This document shows, piece after piece, positions 9,657 through 18,628 of a stretch of DNA of 64,000 bases. Positions within the stretch are counted from its first letter, which is position 1. Every line of letters starts with the position of its first letter. This stretch comes from Catellatospora citrea (GTDB taxonomy: Bacteria > Actinomycetota > Actinomycetes > Mycobacteriales > Micromonosporaceae). The stretch covers positions 3,720,001 through 3,784,000 of the forward strand of contig NZ_RAPR01000001.1 in NCBI RefSeq assembly GCF_003610235.1, read 5' to 3'. Both the position numbers and the translations under genes were made by a program. Below the pieces are notes generated by a model that saw nothing but the letters and a program-made list of their open reading frames with translations, searched no databases and was not told the DNA's origin.

Positions 9657-9866
9657 ATGCCACGCTACGACTTCCGCTGCCGCGCCTGCGGCGACACGTT
9701 CGAGGTGAACCGGCCGATGGCGGCCGCGGGCGACCCCGCAGCCTGCCCGGCCGGTCACGACGACACCGTGAAGCTGCTGACCACCATCGGCCTGTCCGGC
9801 CGCGGCGACGCCATCCCCGCCCCATCCGGCGGTGGCGGCTGCTGCGGCGGCGGCTGCTGCAGCTGA
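9657..9866 (+). CDS. FmdB-family zinc-ribbon protein
   Basis: The protein has 69 residues. Its N-terminus PRYDFRCRACGDTFEVNRPM is typical of the FmdB/CxxC_CXXC_SSSS family, with a CxxC pair and one further Cys in ACPAGHDD, so the ribbon may bind metal with Cys and His. The C-terminus is a Gly/Cys-rich tail containing five cysteines. Homologues are called putative regulatory proteins, but no activity is established. It lies four bases behind the GNAT gene and is probably co-transcribed with it. Confidence 0.8.
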   Translation: MPRYDFRCRACGDTFEVNRPMAAAGDPAACPAGHDDTVKLLTTIGLSGRGDAIPAPSGGGGCCGGGCCS

Positions 9867-9883
9867 CCCGGCTCCCCTACGCG

Positions 9884-9948
9884 AAGATCGCTGTTTCGTG
9901 CCACCCAGTGCGGTCAGACCCCACCTTGTGACACGAAACAGCGATCTT
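9884..9948. terminator. long inverted repeat between convergent genes
   Basis: A perfect 17-bp inverted repeat (AAGATCGCTGTTTCGTG at 9884-9900, complement at 9932-9948) with a 31-base loop lies between the FmdB gene and hemB. Its composition is less G+C-rich than its surroundings. It is probably a two-way terminator. Confidence 0.6.
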
Positions 9949-9956
9949 GAAGAGGC

Positions 9957-10940
9957 TCAGAAGTCGGCGCGGAGGTGGCGGGCGGCGTCGACGGCCCAGT
10001 AGGTCAGGATCAGCTGGGCGCCGGCGCGGCGGATGGAGTGCAGGGTCTCCATCATGACGCGGTCGCGGTCGATCCAGCCGTTGGCGGCGGCCGCCTCGAC
10101 CATCGCGTACTCGCCGCTGACCTGGTAGGCCGCGACGGGCACGTCGACCATGTGGCGGACCGCGGAGATCACGTCGAGGTAGGCCAGGGCCGGCTTGACC
10201 ATGACGATGTCGGCGCCCTCGGCGACGTCGAGCGCCACCTCGCGCAGCGACTCCCGCAGGTTCGCCGGGTCCTGCTGGTAGGTGCGCCGGTCGCCGTCCA
10301 GCGAGGACTCGACCGCGTCGCGGAACGGGCCGTAGAAGGCGGAGGCGTACTTGGCCGCGTACGCCAGGATCGTGGTGTCGCGGTAGCCCGCCTCGTCCAG
10401 CGCCCGGCGGACCACGGCGACCTGGCCGTCCATCATCCCGGACGGGCCGACCACGTGCACGCCGGCCGCCGCCTGGGCCACCGCCATGCGGGCGTACGCC
10501 GCCAGGGTCGCGTCGTTGTCCACGGACCCGTCGGGGCGCACCAGGCCGCAGTGGCCGTGCGAGGTGAACTCGTCCAGGCACAGGTCGCTCATCACCACGA
10601 CGCTGTCGCCGACCTCGGCGACCACGTCACGGATCGCCACGTTGAGGATGCCGTTCGGGTCGATGCCGCCGGAGCCGACGGCGTCCTTCTCGGCCGGGAT
10701 GCCGAACAGCATGACCCCGCCGATGCCGGCCTGGGCCGCCTCGGCGACCGCCTTGCGCAGCGACTCGCGCGAGTGCTGGAGCACGCCGGGCATCGACTCC
10801 ACGGCGCGGGGCTCGGCGATGCCCTCCTTCACGAACAGCGGCAGGATCAGCTCGGCCGGGTGCAGCCGGGTCTCGCTGACCATCCGCCGCATCGCCGCGG
10901 TGGTGCGCAGCCGTCGCGGCCGCACGTTCGGGAAGGACAT
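9957..10940 (-). CDS. hemB: porphobilinogen synthase (delta-aminolevulinate dehydratase)
   Basis: The 327-residue HemB condenses two 5-aminolevulinate molecules to porphobilinogen in tetrapyrrole synthesis. Both active-site lysines are in place: one in [18 protein letters not shown] and the Schiff-base Lys in [13 protein letters not shown]. The metal-site segment reads [14 protein letters not shown], so the zinc triad Cys-Cys-Cys has become Cys-Asp-Cys. That is intermediate between zinc and magnesium types. The ATG at 10940 is preceded by GGGAG. It follows the hem operon on the same strand but is separated from it by a hairpin. Confidence 0.95.
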   Translation of the reverse strand: MSFPNVRPRRLRTTAAMRRMVSETRLHPAELILPLFVKEGIAEPRAVESMPGVLQHSRESLRKAVAEAAQAGIGGVMLFGIPAEKDAVGSGGIDPNGILNVAIRDVVAEVGDSVVVMSDLCLDEFTSHGHCGLVRPDGSVDNDATLAAYARMAVAQAAAGVHVVGPSGMMDGQVAVVRRALDEAGYRDTTILAYAAKYASAFYGPFRDAVESSLDGDRRTYQQDPANLRESLREVALDVAEGADIVMVKPALAYLDVISAVRHMVDVPVAAYQVSGEYAMVEAAAANGWIDRDRVMMETLHSIRRAGAQLILTYWAVDAARHLRADF

Positions 10941-10962
10941 CACGCACTCCCTGGGTTGAATC

Positions 10963-11010
10963 GGCACGTCCTCGCAGATCAACGAGGCAACGCGTCCGTG
11001 AGGACGTGCC
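10963..11010 (-). terminator. hairpin between hemD and hemB
   Basis: A perfect 11-bp stem (10963-10973/11000-11010) with a 26-base loop lies in the 82-base gap downstream of hemD and upstream of hemB. It may be a partial terminator or processing site; it ends 22 bases before the hemB start. Confidence 0.45.
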
Positions 11011-11022
11011 GGATCAGTAGTC

Positions 11023-12603
11023 CTAGCGGAACCGCAGCGCGGTCGGGCCCTGGACCTTCGAGCCGCGGCGCTGCTTGGCGGGCATCGCGGCGAGCCGCTC
11101 GCGCAGCTCGACGGCGTACATGGCGAGCGCCTCGACCAGGTCGGGGACGGACGCGTGCTCGGGCTGCACGTCGACGCGCAGGCCGAACTCGAGCGCGGTC
11201 TCGGCCGTCTTCGGGCCGATCACCGACACGACGGTGCGCTGGTGCGGCTTGCCGGCGATGCCGACGAGGTTACGCACCGTGGAGCTCGACGTGAACAGGA
11301 CCGCGTCGAAACCACCCGACTTGATGGCGTTGCGGATCTCCTCCGGCGGCGGCGCGGCGCGCACGGTCCGGTAGGCGGTGACGTCGTCGACCTCCCAGCC
11401 GCGCTCGGTGAGCCCGGCGGCCAGCGTCTCGGTCGCGATGTCCGCGCGGGGCAGCAGCACCCGGCCCACCGGGTCGAAGATCTCGTCGTACGGCGCGAAC
11501 TCGGCCAGCAGGCCCTCGCTGGACTGGTCGCCCGCGGGCACCAGCTCCGGCTGGATGCCGAACGCGCGCACGGCCTCGGCGGTCGACTCGCCGATGCAGG
11601 CGATCTTGACGCCGCCGAAGTGGCGGGCGTCGAGGCCGTGCTCGGCGAACTTCTCCCACACCGCGCGCACGGCGTTGGCGCTGGTGAAGATGACCCACGC
11701 GTACCGGCCGTCGACCAGGCCCTTGATCGCCCGCTCCATCTGGGCCGGGGTCCGGGGCGGCTCGACCGCGATCGTCGGCACCTCGCACGGGATGGCGCCG
11801 TACGCCCGCAGCCGCGCGCTCATCACGCCCGCCTGCTCCTTGGTACGCGGCACCAGCACGCGCCAGCCGTACAGCGGCCGCCGCTCCCACCAGCCGAGCT
11901 TGTCCAGGTTCTGCACGCCGCCGCCGACGGTCACCACGACCCGGCCGGAGAAGCCCAGCGCGGCGGCGACGAAGCTGTCCACCGACGAGGTCGTCGTGTA
12001 CTGCGTGTCCCCGGTGCCGTCACCGGTGATCGCCACCGGCTGGGTGCCGTCGACGCCCGCGGCCAGCAGGCCGTCACGCACCGAGGCGAGGTCGCCGGCG
12101 TCCACGGCCAGCGCGACCGAGCCGTGCCGCACCGCGGCGGCCAGCCCGTCGAAGTCGAGCGTGGTCACGTCGTCGACGTCGGCAGCCGTGCGCACCCCGG
12201 TCAGCGGCACACCCGCGTAGGTCGCCACACCGGCGGCCTGGGGCACGCCGGGCACGACGGCGAAGCGCACGTTGGTCCGGGCGACCGCCTGGACCTCCTT
12301 GACCACCGCGTCGTGGCCGAACGGGTCACCGGTGACCAGGTGCACCGCGTTGCGGCCGGAGCGCGCCTCGGACAGCAGCACCTTGGCCACGTCCCCGGGC
12401 ACGCCCTCGGCGGGGCTGTATTCGGTCAGGTCGCCGGTCTCGGCCCGCAGCGTGTCGAGCAGCGCGTCGGGCACGCTGCGGTCGTACACGATGTGGTCGG
12501 CTTCGAGCAGCGTGTCGTACGCGCGGCGGGTGAGCAGTCCCGGGTCGCCGGGTCCAGCCCCGACGAACGCGACGTGCCCGGCGGGCTTACGGGTGCGGGT
12601 CAT
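11023..12603 (-). CDS. hemD: bifunctional uroporphyrinogen-III C-methyltransferase/uroporphyrinogen-III synthase
   Basis: The protein has 526 residues. Residues ~8-245 resemble a tetrapyrrole methyltransferase: [20 protein letters not shown] and [18 protein letters not shown] match SUMT motifs. The usual GDPFVFGRG loop is altered to [10 protein letters not shown]. Residues ~265-510 are uroporphyrinogen-III synthase ([51 protein letters not shown]), which closes hydroxymethylbilane to uroporphyrinogen III. Such fusions are normal in actinomycetes. The ATG overlaps the hemC stop by four bases (ATGA). Whether the methyltransferase half is active toward sirohaem or cobalamin is uncertain. Confidence 0.9.
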   Translation of the reverse strand: MTRTRKPAGHVAFVGAGPGDPGLLTRRAYDTLLEADHIVYDRSVPDALLDTLRAETGDLTEYSPAEGVPGDVAKVLLSEARSGRNAVHLVTGDPFGHDAVVKEVQAVARTNVRFAVVPGVPQAAGVATYAGVPLTGVRTAADVDDVTTLDFDGLAAAVRHGSVALAVDAGDLASVRDGLLAAGVDGTQPVAITGDGTGDTQYTTTSSVDSFVAAALGFSGRVVVTVGGGVQNLDKLGWWERRPLYGWRVLVPRTKEQAGVMSARLRAYGAIPCEVPTIAVEPPRTPAQMERAIKGLVDGRYAWVIFTSANAVRAVWEKFAEHGLDARHFGGVKIACIGESTAEAVRAFGIQPELVPAGDQSSEGLLAEFAPYDEIFDPVGRVLLPRADIATETLAAGLTERGWEVDDVTAYRTVRAAPPPEEIRNAIKSGGFDAVLFTSSSTVRNLVGIAGKPHQRTVVSVIGPKTAETALEFGLRVDVQPEHASVPDLVEALAMYAVELRERLAAMPAKQRRGSKVQGPTALRFR

Positions 12604-13520
12604 TCTGCACTCCCAAGTACATTCTCGGCACCGTCTTCGAGCAGGTCGGCAGCCAGCAGGCGGCCGACCTTCTCGGCGTCGGCGAGCGTTCCGGTGCGCG
12701 ACAGTCGGAGGGCGAACCGCCCGTCCACGCTGATCACCGCACCGCGCAGGTAGATCTCGTCGTCTTCGGTTGTCTCGGCCAGCGCGGCGACGGGTGCGCT
12801 GCACCCTGCCTCCAGCGCGGCCAGCAGCGCCCGTTCGGCGGTGACCGCCGCACGGGTCGCCCGGTGGTCGAGAGCCGCGAGGGCCTCCACCAGGTCGGTA
12901 TCTGCGGACCGGCACTCGACGGCCAGCGCGCCCTGGGCGGGCGCGGGCAGCATCAGCATCGGGTCCAGGATCTCGGTGACCTCACCGGCGCGGCCCAGCC
13001 GGGCCAGGCCGGCGCGGGCCAGCACGACCGCGTCGAGCTCGCCGTCGGCGACCTTGCGCAGCCGGGTGTCGACGTTGCCGCGGATCGGCACGGTGGTCAC
13101 GGGCAGGCCCAGCGCGTTGATCTGCGCGATGCGGCGCAGCGCGCCGGTGCCGATGACGGCCCCGGCGGGCAGCTCGGCCAGGGTCAGCCCGTCGCGGGCG
13201 ATCAGGGCGTCGCGCGGGTCGGCCCGCTCGGGCACGGCCGCGATGGACAGGCCGTCGGCGGGCGCGGTGGGCAGGTCCTTGTACGAGTGCACCGCGAAGT
13301 CGATCTCTTTCGCGGACAGCGCGTCCCGCAGCGCGGACACGAACACGCCGACGCCGAGCTGCTGGACCGGCGCGGACGAGCGGTCGCCCGCCGTCGCGAT
13401 CTCCACGAGCTCGACCCGCATACCGGTCGCCGCGGTCACCATGTCCGCCACGGTCTGCGACTGCGCCATGGCGAGGGCGCTGCCTCTCGTACCGAGGCGG
13501 AGCACGCCTGTGCTGGTCAT
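12600..13520 (-). CDS. hemC: hydroxymethylbilane synthase (porphobilinogen deaminase)
   Basis: The 306-residue enzyme polymerises four porphobilinogen molecules into hydroxymethylbilane. The N-terminus has LRLGTRGSALAMAQS. The core has HSYKDLPT and PIRGNVDTRLRKV. The dipyrromethane cofactor attaches to the Cys in ALEAGCSAPVAA. Length is normal. The start ATG overlaps the hemA stop by one base (TGATG) and its own stop overlaps hemD. This indicates translational coupling within rex-hemA-hemC-hemD. Confidence 0.97.
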   Translation of the reverse strand: MTSTGVLRLGTRGSALAMAQSQTVADMVTAATGMRVELVEIATAGDRSSAPVQQLGVGVFVSALRDALSAKEIDFAVHSYKDLPTAPADGLSIAAVPERADPRDALIARDGLTLAELPAGAVIGTGALRRIAQINALGLPVTTVPIRGNVDTRLRKVADGELDAVVLARAGLARLGRAGEVTEILDPMLMLPAPAQGALAVECRSADTDLVEALAALDHRATRAAVTAERALLAALEAGCSAPVAALAETTEDDEIYLRGAVISVDGRFALRLSRTGTLADAEKVGRLLAADLLEDGAENVLGSAE

Positions 13521-14854
13521 CAGGCACCCCCCTTCAAATCTGGCACATCGGCCACCGTGGTGTGGTCCGGTGATCCGGGGATCACCGACAGGTCGAACAG
13601 GTCGCGCAGCAGGCTGGCGTACGCCTCGCCGCCGGGCTCGGCGGCCAGCTGGCGCACCCGCACGGTGGGCTGGTGCAGCAGCCGCTGCACGATCCGGTGC
13701 ACGGTGTGCGCCACGTCGGCGCGCTGGTCGTCGGTCAGGTCGGCGCGGCGCTGGGCGAGCCGGCGCAGCTCGGCGCTGACCACGTCCTCGGCGCGCGCCC
13801 GCAGCGCGGCGACCGTCGGCGCCACCTCGGCGCCGCGCAGCCAGCTCGCGTACGTGTCGACCTCGCCCGCGACGATCTCCTCCACGGCCGCGACCTCGCG
13901 GTCCGCGGACGAGCGGGGGCAGACCGGGGCGCCGGACGTGGCGGGGTCCAGCACGGTGCCCAGGCGCGCGACGTCGACGAGCCGCACCCCGGGAAGCTCG
14001 GCGACAGCCGGCTCGACGTCGCGCGGCATCGCCAGATCGATGATAGTCAGGATCTTGTCGGACCCGGTGCGCGCCGCACCGACGTTCTCGGAAGTGAGCA
14101 CGTGGCCGGTCGACGCGGTCGCGGTGATCACGACATCGGCCTCGGCCAGCAGCTCGGGCAGGCGCTCGATCGGGGCGGCGGTGGCGCCGTACGCGTCGGC
14201 CAGCCGCTGCGCCCGCTCGATTCCGCGGTTGACCACGGTGACCGTGCCCGCGCCGCGGCGGGTCAGCTCGGCGACGGCCAGCGCGCCCATCGCTCCGGCC
14301 CCCACCACCAGCCAGCGGTGGCAGTCCGCGGAGTTGGCCACGGCGTGGTCCAGCGCGGCGCTGACCATGCTGCGCGGCGCGTGGTCGATGCCGGTCTCGG
14401 CGTGCGCCCGCTTGCCGACCCGCAGCGCCTGCTGCAGCAGCTCGTGCAGCACCTTGCCGGCCGCGTCCGCCTCGGTGGCCTGCTGGTACGCCTCGCGGAG
14501 CTGGCCGAGGATCTGCGCCTCACCGGCGACCATCGAGTCCAGCCCGGCGGCGACCCGGAAGACGTGGCGCACCGCGTCCTGCCCGTGGTGCACGTACAGG
14601 GTGCTCGCGAGCTGCTCGGCGGGCACGCCCGACAGCTCGGACAGCACCTCGCCGAGGTGGCTCAGCCCGGCGTGGAACGCGGGCACGGCCGCGTAGACCT
14701 CGACCCGGTTGCAGGTGGAGACGACGACCGCCTCGGTCAGCTCGCCGCCGGACAGCAGCCGGGGCAGCGCCTGGGGGCCTTCGACCAGGGAAAGCTTCTC
14801 CAGCAGCTCCACCGGCGCGGTCCGGTACGACGCGCCCACCACGATGAGGTTCAC
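13520..14854 (-). CDS. hemA: glutamyl-tRNA reductase
   Basis: The 444-residue enzyme reduces glutamyl-tRNA(Glu) with NADPH to glutamate-1-semialdehyde, the committed step of the C5 pathway. The catalytic Cys lies in VVVSTCNRVEVYA. The motif GLDSMVAGEAQILGQLREAY follows. The NADPH-binding domain starts at WLVVGAGAMGALA. A helical dimerisation domain ends the protein. The start codon is GTG, and it overlaps the rex stop by four bases (GTGA). Confidence 0.97.
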   Translation of the reverse strand: MNLIVVGASYRTAPVELLEKLSLVEGPQALPRLLSGGELTEAVVVSTCNRVEVYAAVPAFHAGLSHLGEVLSELSGVPAEQLASTLYVHHGQDAVRHVFRVAAGLDSMVAGEAQILGQLREAYQQATEADAAGKVLHELLQQALRVGKRAHAETGIDHAPRSMVSAALDHAVANSADCHRWLVVGAGAMGALAVAELTRRGAGTVTVVNRGIERAQRLADAYGATAAPIERLPELLAEADVVITATASTGHVLTSENVGAARTGSDKILTIIDLAMPRDVEPAVAELPGVRLVDVARLGTVLDPATSGAPVCPRSSADREVAAVEEIVAGEVDTYASWLRGAEVAPTVAALRARAEDVVSAELRRLAQRRADLTDDQRADVAHTVHRIVQRLLHQPTVRVRQLAAEPGGEAYASLLRDLFDLSVIPGSPDHTTVADVPDLKGGA

Positions 14855-15666
14855 GCGGCCACCTCTCCCAGCGTGGCGACGGGGCTGCCGTTCACGGCCC
14901 CGCGGGCCACCGCCTTGGCCAGTTCGGCCCCGCGGGCCACTGCTTTTGCCTGCTCGGCCCCGCGGGCCGATTTGCGATGCTCGTGGAACGAGAGGATCTG
15001 CAGCTCGACGGCGAGATCCACCTTGCGGACGTCGACCTGCTCCGGGAGGTTGAGCACCACCGGGGCGAAGTTCAGGATGCTGGTGACCCCGGCGGCGACC
15101 AGCTGGTCGGCGACGGCCTGGGCGGCTCCGGCGGGGGTGGCCAGCACGGCGATGGAGATCGCCTCGGACTTGACCACCTCGGGGATGTCGCCGATGTGCC
15201 GCACGGCGATGCCGTTGATCAGCTCGCCGACCCGGGTGAGGTCCGCGTCGAACAGCGCGGCGATGCGGAAGCCGCGGCTGGCGAACCCGGCGTAGCCGGC
15301 CAGCGCGTGGCCGAGGTTACCGACGCCGACCAGGGCGACCGCGCGGCGCTTGTTCAGGCCGAGGATGTACTCGATCTGGCCGACCAGGGGCTCGATGTCG
15401 TAGCCGACGCCGCGGGTGCCGTACGAGCCGAGGTGGGACAGATCCTTGCGGAGCTTGGCGGAGTTGACGCCCGCGGCGAGGGCCAGGCCCTCGCTGGAGA
15501 CCGTGTCGTGGCCGGTCTCTGCGAGGTGATGCAGGGCACGCAGATACTCGGGCAGGCGGGCCACCGTCGCCTCGGGCAGATCCGGGAAATCCGGGACCGT
15601 AGAGGGCGTGACCGCGCCGACACGGCCGGTGATCCCGGCTTCGTGACCGGTGCGCTGCTGACTCAT
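14851..15666 (-). CDS. rex: redox-sensing transcriptional repressor Rex
   Basis: Rex (271 residues) senses the NADH/NAD+ ratio and represses respiratory and haem genes when NADH is high. The winged-helix N-terminus has SSEGLALAAGVNSAKLRKDLSHLG, then GTRGVGYD. The Rossmann domain has VALVGVGNLGHAL, and the C-terminal domain-swap helix ends in LSFHEHRK. After this the protein carries an unusual extra tail of 10-residue repeats. A typical 'rex-hemACD' operon head is known from Streptomyces coelicolor, and a Rex operator lies upstream here, so autoregulation is likely. CGGAG precedes the ATG at 15666. Confidence 0.95.
   Translation of the reverse strand: MSQQRTGHEAGITGRVGAVTPSTVPDFPDLPEATVARLPEYLRALHHLAETGHDTVSSEGLALAAGVNSAKLRKDLSHLGSYGTRGVGYDIEPLVGQIEYILGLNKRRAVALVGVGNLGHALAGYAGFASRGFRIAALFDADLTRVGELINGIAVRHIGDIPEVVKSEAISIAVLATPAGAAQAVADQLVAAGVTSILNFAPVVLNLPEQVDVRKVDLAVELQILSFHEHRKSARGAEQAKAVARGAELAKAVARGAVNGSPVATLGEVAA
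14896..14970 (-). repeat. 30-bp tandem repeat in the 3' end of rex
   Basis: The 13-mer GGCCCCGCGGGCC recurs at 14896, 14926 and 14956, a period of exactly 30 bases. It encodes ARGAEQAKAV-like units in the extra Rex C-terminal tail. Confidence 0.8.
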
Positions 15667-16061
15667 GAGACTCCGTGCCGAACAAGGCTTAGACCCCAGA
15701 TCACATGGCCGAACGGCTCTGTGCTAGCGGGGAACGTCGAGGTAACAGACTAAGCGCTTGTGAACAGGTGCACAAATCGCGATCTTGAAAGCGCGCCCAT
15801 CCGGGATCGCGAATCGGCCAGAATGCCCCCGCGGCATGTGTGCCCCCACTCTGGCCGAACCCCATGCCACCCGTCACGGAGAGTCGCCGGAAAGGCGGTT
15901 CGCGACGGGCGTCCGGATGGGCGCTGCTCCGCGATTATGTCGCAACCATGACAACCGCTCCCAAAACACGCCCACTTGATTCGGCGTAAACCAGAGCAAA
16001 AGCCACTATTAGCCCAAACCGCGTACGGGTGCCGACGGCTCCCGAGTTCCAGAGACGAACG
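15667..16061. other. non-coding gap holding the rex promoter
   Basis: The half nearest rex contains the Rex operator and promoter and a leader of about 80 bases. The remainder (about 15790-16061) is moderately A+T-richer and lies behind the end of the HAD gene. I see no supported gene, hairpin or second promoter in it. Confidence 0.6.
15747..15775 (-). promoter_or_regulatory. Rex operator overlapping the rex-hemACD promoter
   Basis: TTGTGAACAGGTGCACAA at 15758-15775 fits the Rex operator pattern TGTGAACNNNTTCACA with one deviation. On the minus strand TTGTGC (15775-15770) and TAGTCT (15752-15747) form -35 and -10 hexamers with a 17-base spacer. The operator therefore covers the -35 and most of the spacer. 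This supports repression by steric block at low oxygen or high NADH relief. Confidence 0.75.
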
Positions 16062-16718
16062 TCACGCCGCGAGCGCGACGGCCTCCAGCAACGTGTCCGC
16101 GACCGGCACGCCGTACGCGCGCAGCTTGGCCGGGTCGGTGAAACCGCCGGTGTAGAGCACGCAACGCGCGCCCACGGAGGCGGCCGCGTCGGCGTCGTCG
16201 ATCGAGTCGCCGATCAGCACCACGTCGGCGCCCTCCAGGCGCAGCTCGGCCAGGTGCCGCTTCAGGTGGCCGGCCTTGTGCGCCTGCTCCCCGCCCAGCC
16301 GCTCGCGCAGCCCGTCCACCCGGATGAAGTGCGACGTCAGCTGGTAGCGGGTGACGGTCGGCACCAGCTCGTCGTGGAACCACATGGACAGCAGCGACTG
16401 CGTCCCGGTCCAGCCGCGCAGCGCGTCCAGCGCGCCCGCGGCCAGCGCCAGTTCGGCCAGGCCGGTGCGGTACGCGTCGTGGAAGACCCGGTCCAGCTCG
16501 ACGAACTCCGCCTCGGTGATCGGGCGGCCCAGCACGGAGCCGTAGTACTCGCTGATCGGGCGGCGGAAGTCGCGGCGGTGCTCGTCGGCGGTCACCTTGA
16601 TCGACAAGCCGGGCGCGGCCACCTCGAACGCGACATTGGTCGCGTTCACGACCAGGTGCAGGTCGTCGACGAGGGTGCCGTTCCAGTCCCAGACGATGTG
16701 CTTCGCGCCGCGCTTCAT
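16062..16718 (-). CDS. HAD-superfamily phosphatase (phosphoglycolate-phosphatase-like)
   Basis: The protein has 218 residues. The HAD nucleophile motif is VWDWNGTLVDD, where the second Asp of the usual DxDGT is Asn, as in a known HAD subgroup. Motif III/IV is VLIGDSIDDADAAASVGARC. The cap domain is helical. It should be a cytosolic phosphohydrolase acting on a small phosphorylated metabolite, but the substrate cannot be predicted. The ATG at 16718 sits six bases after TAATCT, indicating a leaderless transcript. The next gene downstream converges on a non-coding gap. Confidence 0.85.
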   Translation of the reverse strand: MKRGAKHIVWDWNGTLVDDLHLVVNATNVAFEVAAPGLSIKVTADEHRRDFRRPISEYYGSVLGRPITEAEFVELDRVFHDAYRTGLAELALAAGALDALRGWTGTQSLLSMWFHDELVPTVTRYQLTSHFIRVDGLRERLGGEQAHKAGHLKRHLAELRLEGADVVLIGDSIDDADAAASVGARCVLYTGGFTDPAKLRAYGVPVADTLLEAVALAA

Positions 16719-16724
16719 CGCGCC

Positions 16725-16730
16725 AGATTA
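16725..16730 (-). promoter_or_regulatory. leaderless -10 element TAATCT
   Basis: TAATCT on the minus strand, six bases (GGCGCG) before the ATG of the HAD gene. Confidence 0.65.
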
Positions 16731-16778
16731 CCCGTGCCGCCCCTGCTCAGGGTGCCCGGTCCGGTCGTGGCGCGAGCC

Positions 16779-17009
16779 TCAGGAGGCCTTGGCGAGGTCA
16801 CGGCGCAGCCGCTGCTCCTCGACCCGCCAGTAGCCGTGCTCCCGGCCGTCCAGCATGATCACCGGGATGCGGTCGCCGTACTCGGCCTCCAGCTCCCGGT
16901 CCCCGGAGATGTCGATCTCCTCGAACGGCTCGCCGATGCGCGCCAGCACCGCCACCGCGTCCTCGCACAGGTGGCAGCCGGGCCGGGTGTAGAGAGTCAG
17001 TCGGGTCAC
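16779..17009 (-). CDS. glutaredoxin-like protein (DUF836/GrxC type)
   Basis: The protein has 76 residues with the thioredoxin-fold start LTLYTRPGCHLCEDAV. The CxxC redox pair is Cys-His-Leu-Cys, and the cis-Pro is in GDRIPVIMLDG. It probably acts as a small cytosolic thiol-disulfide oxidoreductase, likely with mycothiol or thioredoxin since actinomycetes of this type lack glutathione. It starts at GTG 17009, with GGGGAG about 11 bases upstream. In Streptomyces a similar gene sits near bldN, so the neighbourhood is conserved. Confidence 0.85.
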   Translation of the reverse strand: MTRLTLYTRPGCHLCEDAVAVLARIGEPFEEIDISGDRELEAEYGDRIPVIMLDGREHGYWRVEEQRLRRDLAKAS

Positions 17010-17119
17010 GGCCCCATTCTCCCCAAGGAGTCCGTCGAAGCGGCCGCCCGGTGTGCATCCGGAGCGCAGCGGAGGATGACGACCGGTCAAGGCCGCGGAG
17101 CGGACTCCGCATGTCGCTG

Positions 17120-18628
17120 TCACAGCAGGCCTTTGCGCACCTTGCCGATGACGGAGTAGGGCAGCGCGTCGGCGAACTCGATCTCGCTCGGGCACTTGAA
17201 CCGGGCCAGGTTGCGCGCGCAGTGCGCGGCCAGCTCGGCGGCGGTGACCTCGGCCCGCGGCGCGGGCACCACCACCGCGCGCACCTGCTGGCCGGTCATC
17301 GGGTGCGGCGCGCCCAGCACGGCCGCCTGGGCCACGCCCGGGTGCGCCAGCAGCACCTGCTCCACCTCGGCCGGATACACGTTGAAGCCGCTCACCAGGA
17401 TCAGCTCGCCGAGCCGGTCGACCAGGAACAGGTCGCCGTCGCCGTCGGCGTACGCCACGTCGCGGGTGGGCCACCAGCCCGCGGCGTCCGGGCCGCCCCG
17501 GCCGTCGGGCCAGTATCCGGCGAACACGTTCTCCCCGCGGACCACGATCTCGCCCGGGTCGGTGCCCGGCGAGTCCGGCACGTCGAGGTCGAGATCGTCC
17601 TCGTCGTCCGCGCCGAGCGGCTCGCCGCCCCGCCACACGTCCTCCCCGGCCCGGTTGACCAGGCGCAGCTCGACCCCGGGCAGCGGGCGGCCGATGGCGC
17701 CCGGCTTGGCCGACGGGGCGGCGACGGTGGACGCCAGCACCGGCGCGGTCTCGGTGAGCCCGTAGCCGACCTGCACGGTGTGCCCGGTCAGCGCGGTGAA
17801 CCGGGCCGCCGCGGCCGGCTCCAGCGCCGCCGCGCCGCACACCGCCAGCCGCACCGAGCGCAGCCGCTCGCCGATGTCCGGCACCGCGCTCCAGGCCAGG
17901 AACATCGGCGGCACGCCGACCAGCACGCTCACCCGGTGCTCGGCGATCAGCGCGGCGGAGCCGGCGGGGTCGAAGTCGGCCAGCAGCACGCCCGCCGCGC
18001 CGTGGAACAGCACCGAGCCGAGGCCGGTGTTGAGGCCGTACGCATGAAACAGCGGCAGCGCCAGCAGCACCGTGTCGTCCGGGCCGACCAGCGGCGGCTC
18101 GACGGCGGCCAGCTGCCGGTGGTTGGCCAGCAGCGCCGCGTGCGGCAGCATCGCGCCCTTGGGCACGCCCTCGGTGCCCGAGGTGTAGAGCAGCAGTGCG
18201 AGCCCGTCACCGGCGTCCTCGGCGGGCGCGGCGCCCTCGGCGGCCGGCAGCGCGGTCAGCGGGTGCGGCACCGCGTCGGCGACCCCGGCCAGCAGCTCCG
18301 GCGAGGCGACCAGCACCTGTGCCCCGCTGTCGGCCAGCACGTGGCGCAGCTCGCGGGGGGTGAACCCGGGGTTGCAGGGCACCGCGACCAGGCCCGCGCG
18401 CAGCACGGCCAGCAGGGTGACGGTGAAGTCGAGGTCGTTGCGCAGGGCGATCGCGACACGCGCGGGAAAACCGGCCGTGTCGGGCAGTGCCAGCGACTGC
18501 AGGCCGCGCGCCGCGGCGTCGACCCGCGCGTCCCAATCGGCCCAGGTCAGGGTGTCCTCGTCCGCGCGCAGCGCGATCCGGTCCGGTGTCGCGGCGGCGT
18601 GCTGGCGCAGCAGTGTGGCGAGGTTCAC
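17120..18628 (-). CDS. AMP-forming acyl-CoA synthetase/ligase
   Basis: The protein has about 502 residues and belongs to the ANL superfamily. The ATP-binding P-loop is LLLYTSGTEGVPKGA. The adenylate motifs VGYGLTETAP and LFLVDRLGELILVSGFNVYPAEVE follow, and the catalytic Lys is in YSVIGKVRKGLL at the C-terminus. It activates a carboxylic acid through acyl-AMP to acyl-CoA, and a fatty acid is the likely substrate. An acidic insertion (GADDEDDLDLDVPD) interrupts the region before the hinge. I prefer GTG 18628 (VNLATLLRQHA) because that is where family similarity begins. A GTG at 18679 is also in frame. Confidence 0.85.
   Translation of the reverse strand: MNLATLLRQHAAATPDRIALRADEDTLTWADWDARVDAAARGLQSLALPDTAGFPARVAIALRNDLDFTVTLLAVLRAGLVAVPCNPGFTPRELRHVLADSGAQVLVASPELLAGVADAVPHPLTALPAAEGAAPAEDAGDGLALLLYTSGTEGVPKGAMLPHAALLANHRQLAAVEPPLVGPDDTVLLALPLFHAYGLNTGLGSVLFHGAAGVLLADFDPAGSAALIAEHRVSVLVGVPPMFLAWSAVPDIGERLRSVRLAVCGAAALEPAAAARFTALTGHTVQVGYGLTETAPVLASTVAAPSAKPGAIGRPLPGVELRLVNRAGEDVWRGGEPLGADDEDDLDLDVPDSPGTDPGEIVVRGENVFAGYWPDGRGGPDAAGWWPTRDVAYADGDGDLFLVDRLGELILVSGFNVYPAEVEQVLLAHPGVAQAAVLGAPHPMTGQQVRAVVVPAPRAEVTAAELAAHCARNLARFKCPSEIEFADALPYSVIGKVRKGLL

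Noticed and set aside
9941..15789. The shared 11-mer GCGATCTTGAA at 9941 and 15779 as a common regulatory site
   Set aside because: A single short match in 64 kb is expected by chance, and the contexts differ (terminator arm versus rex upstream).
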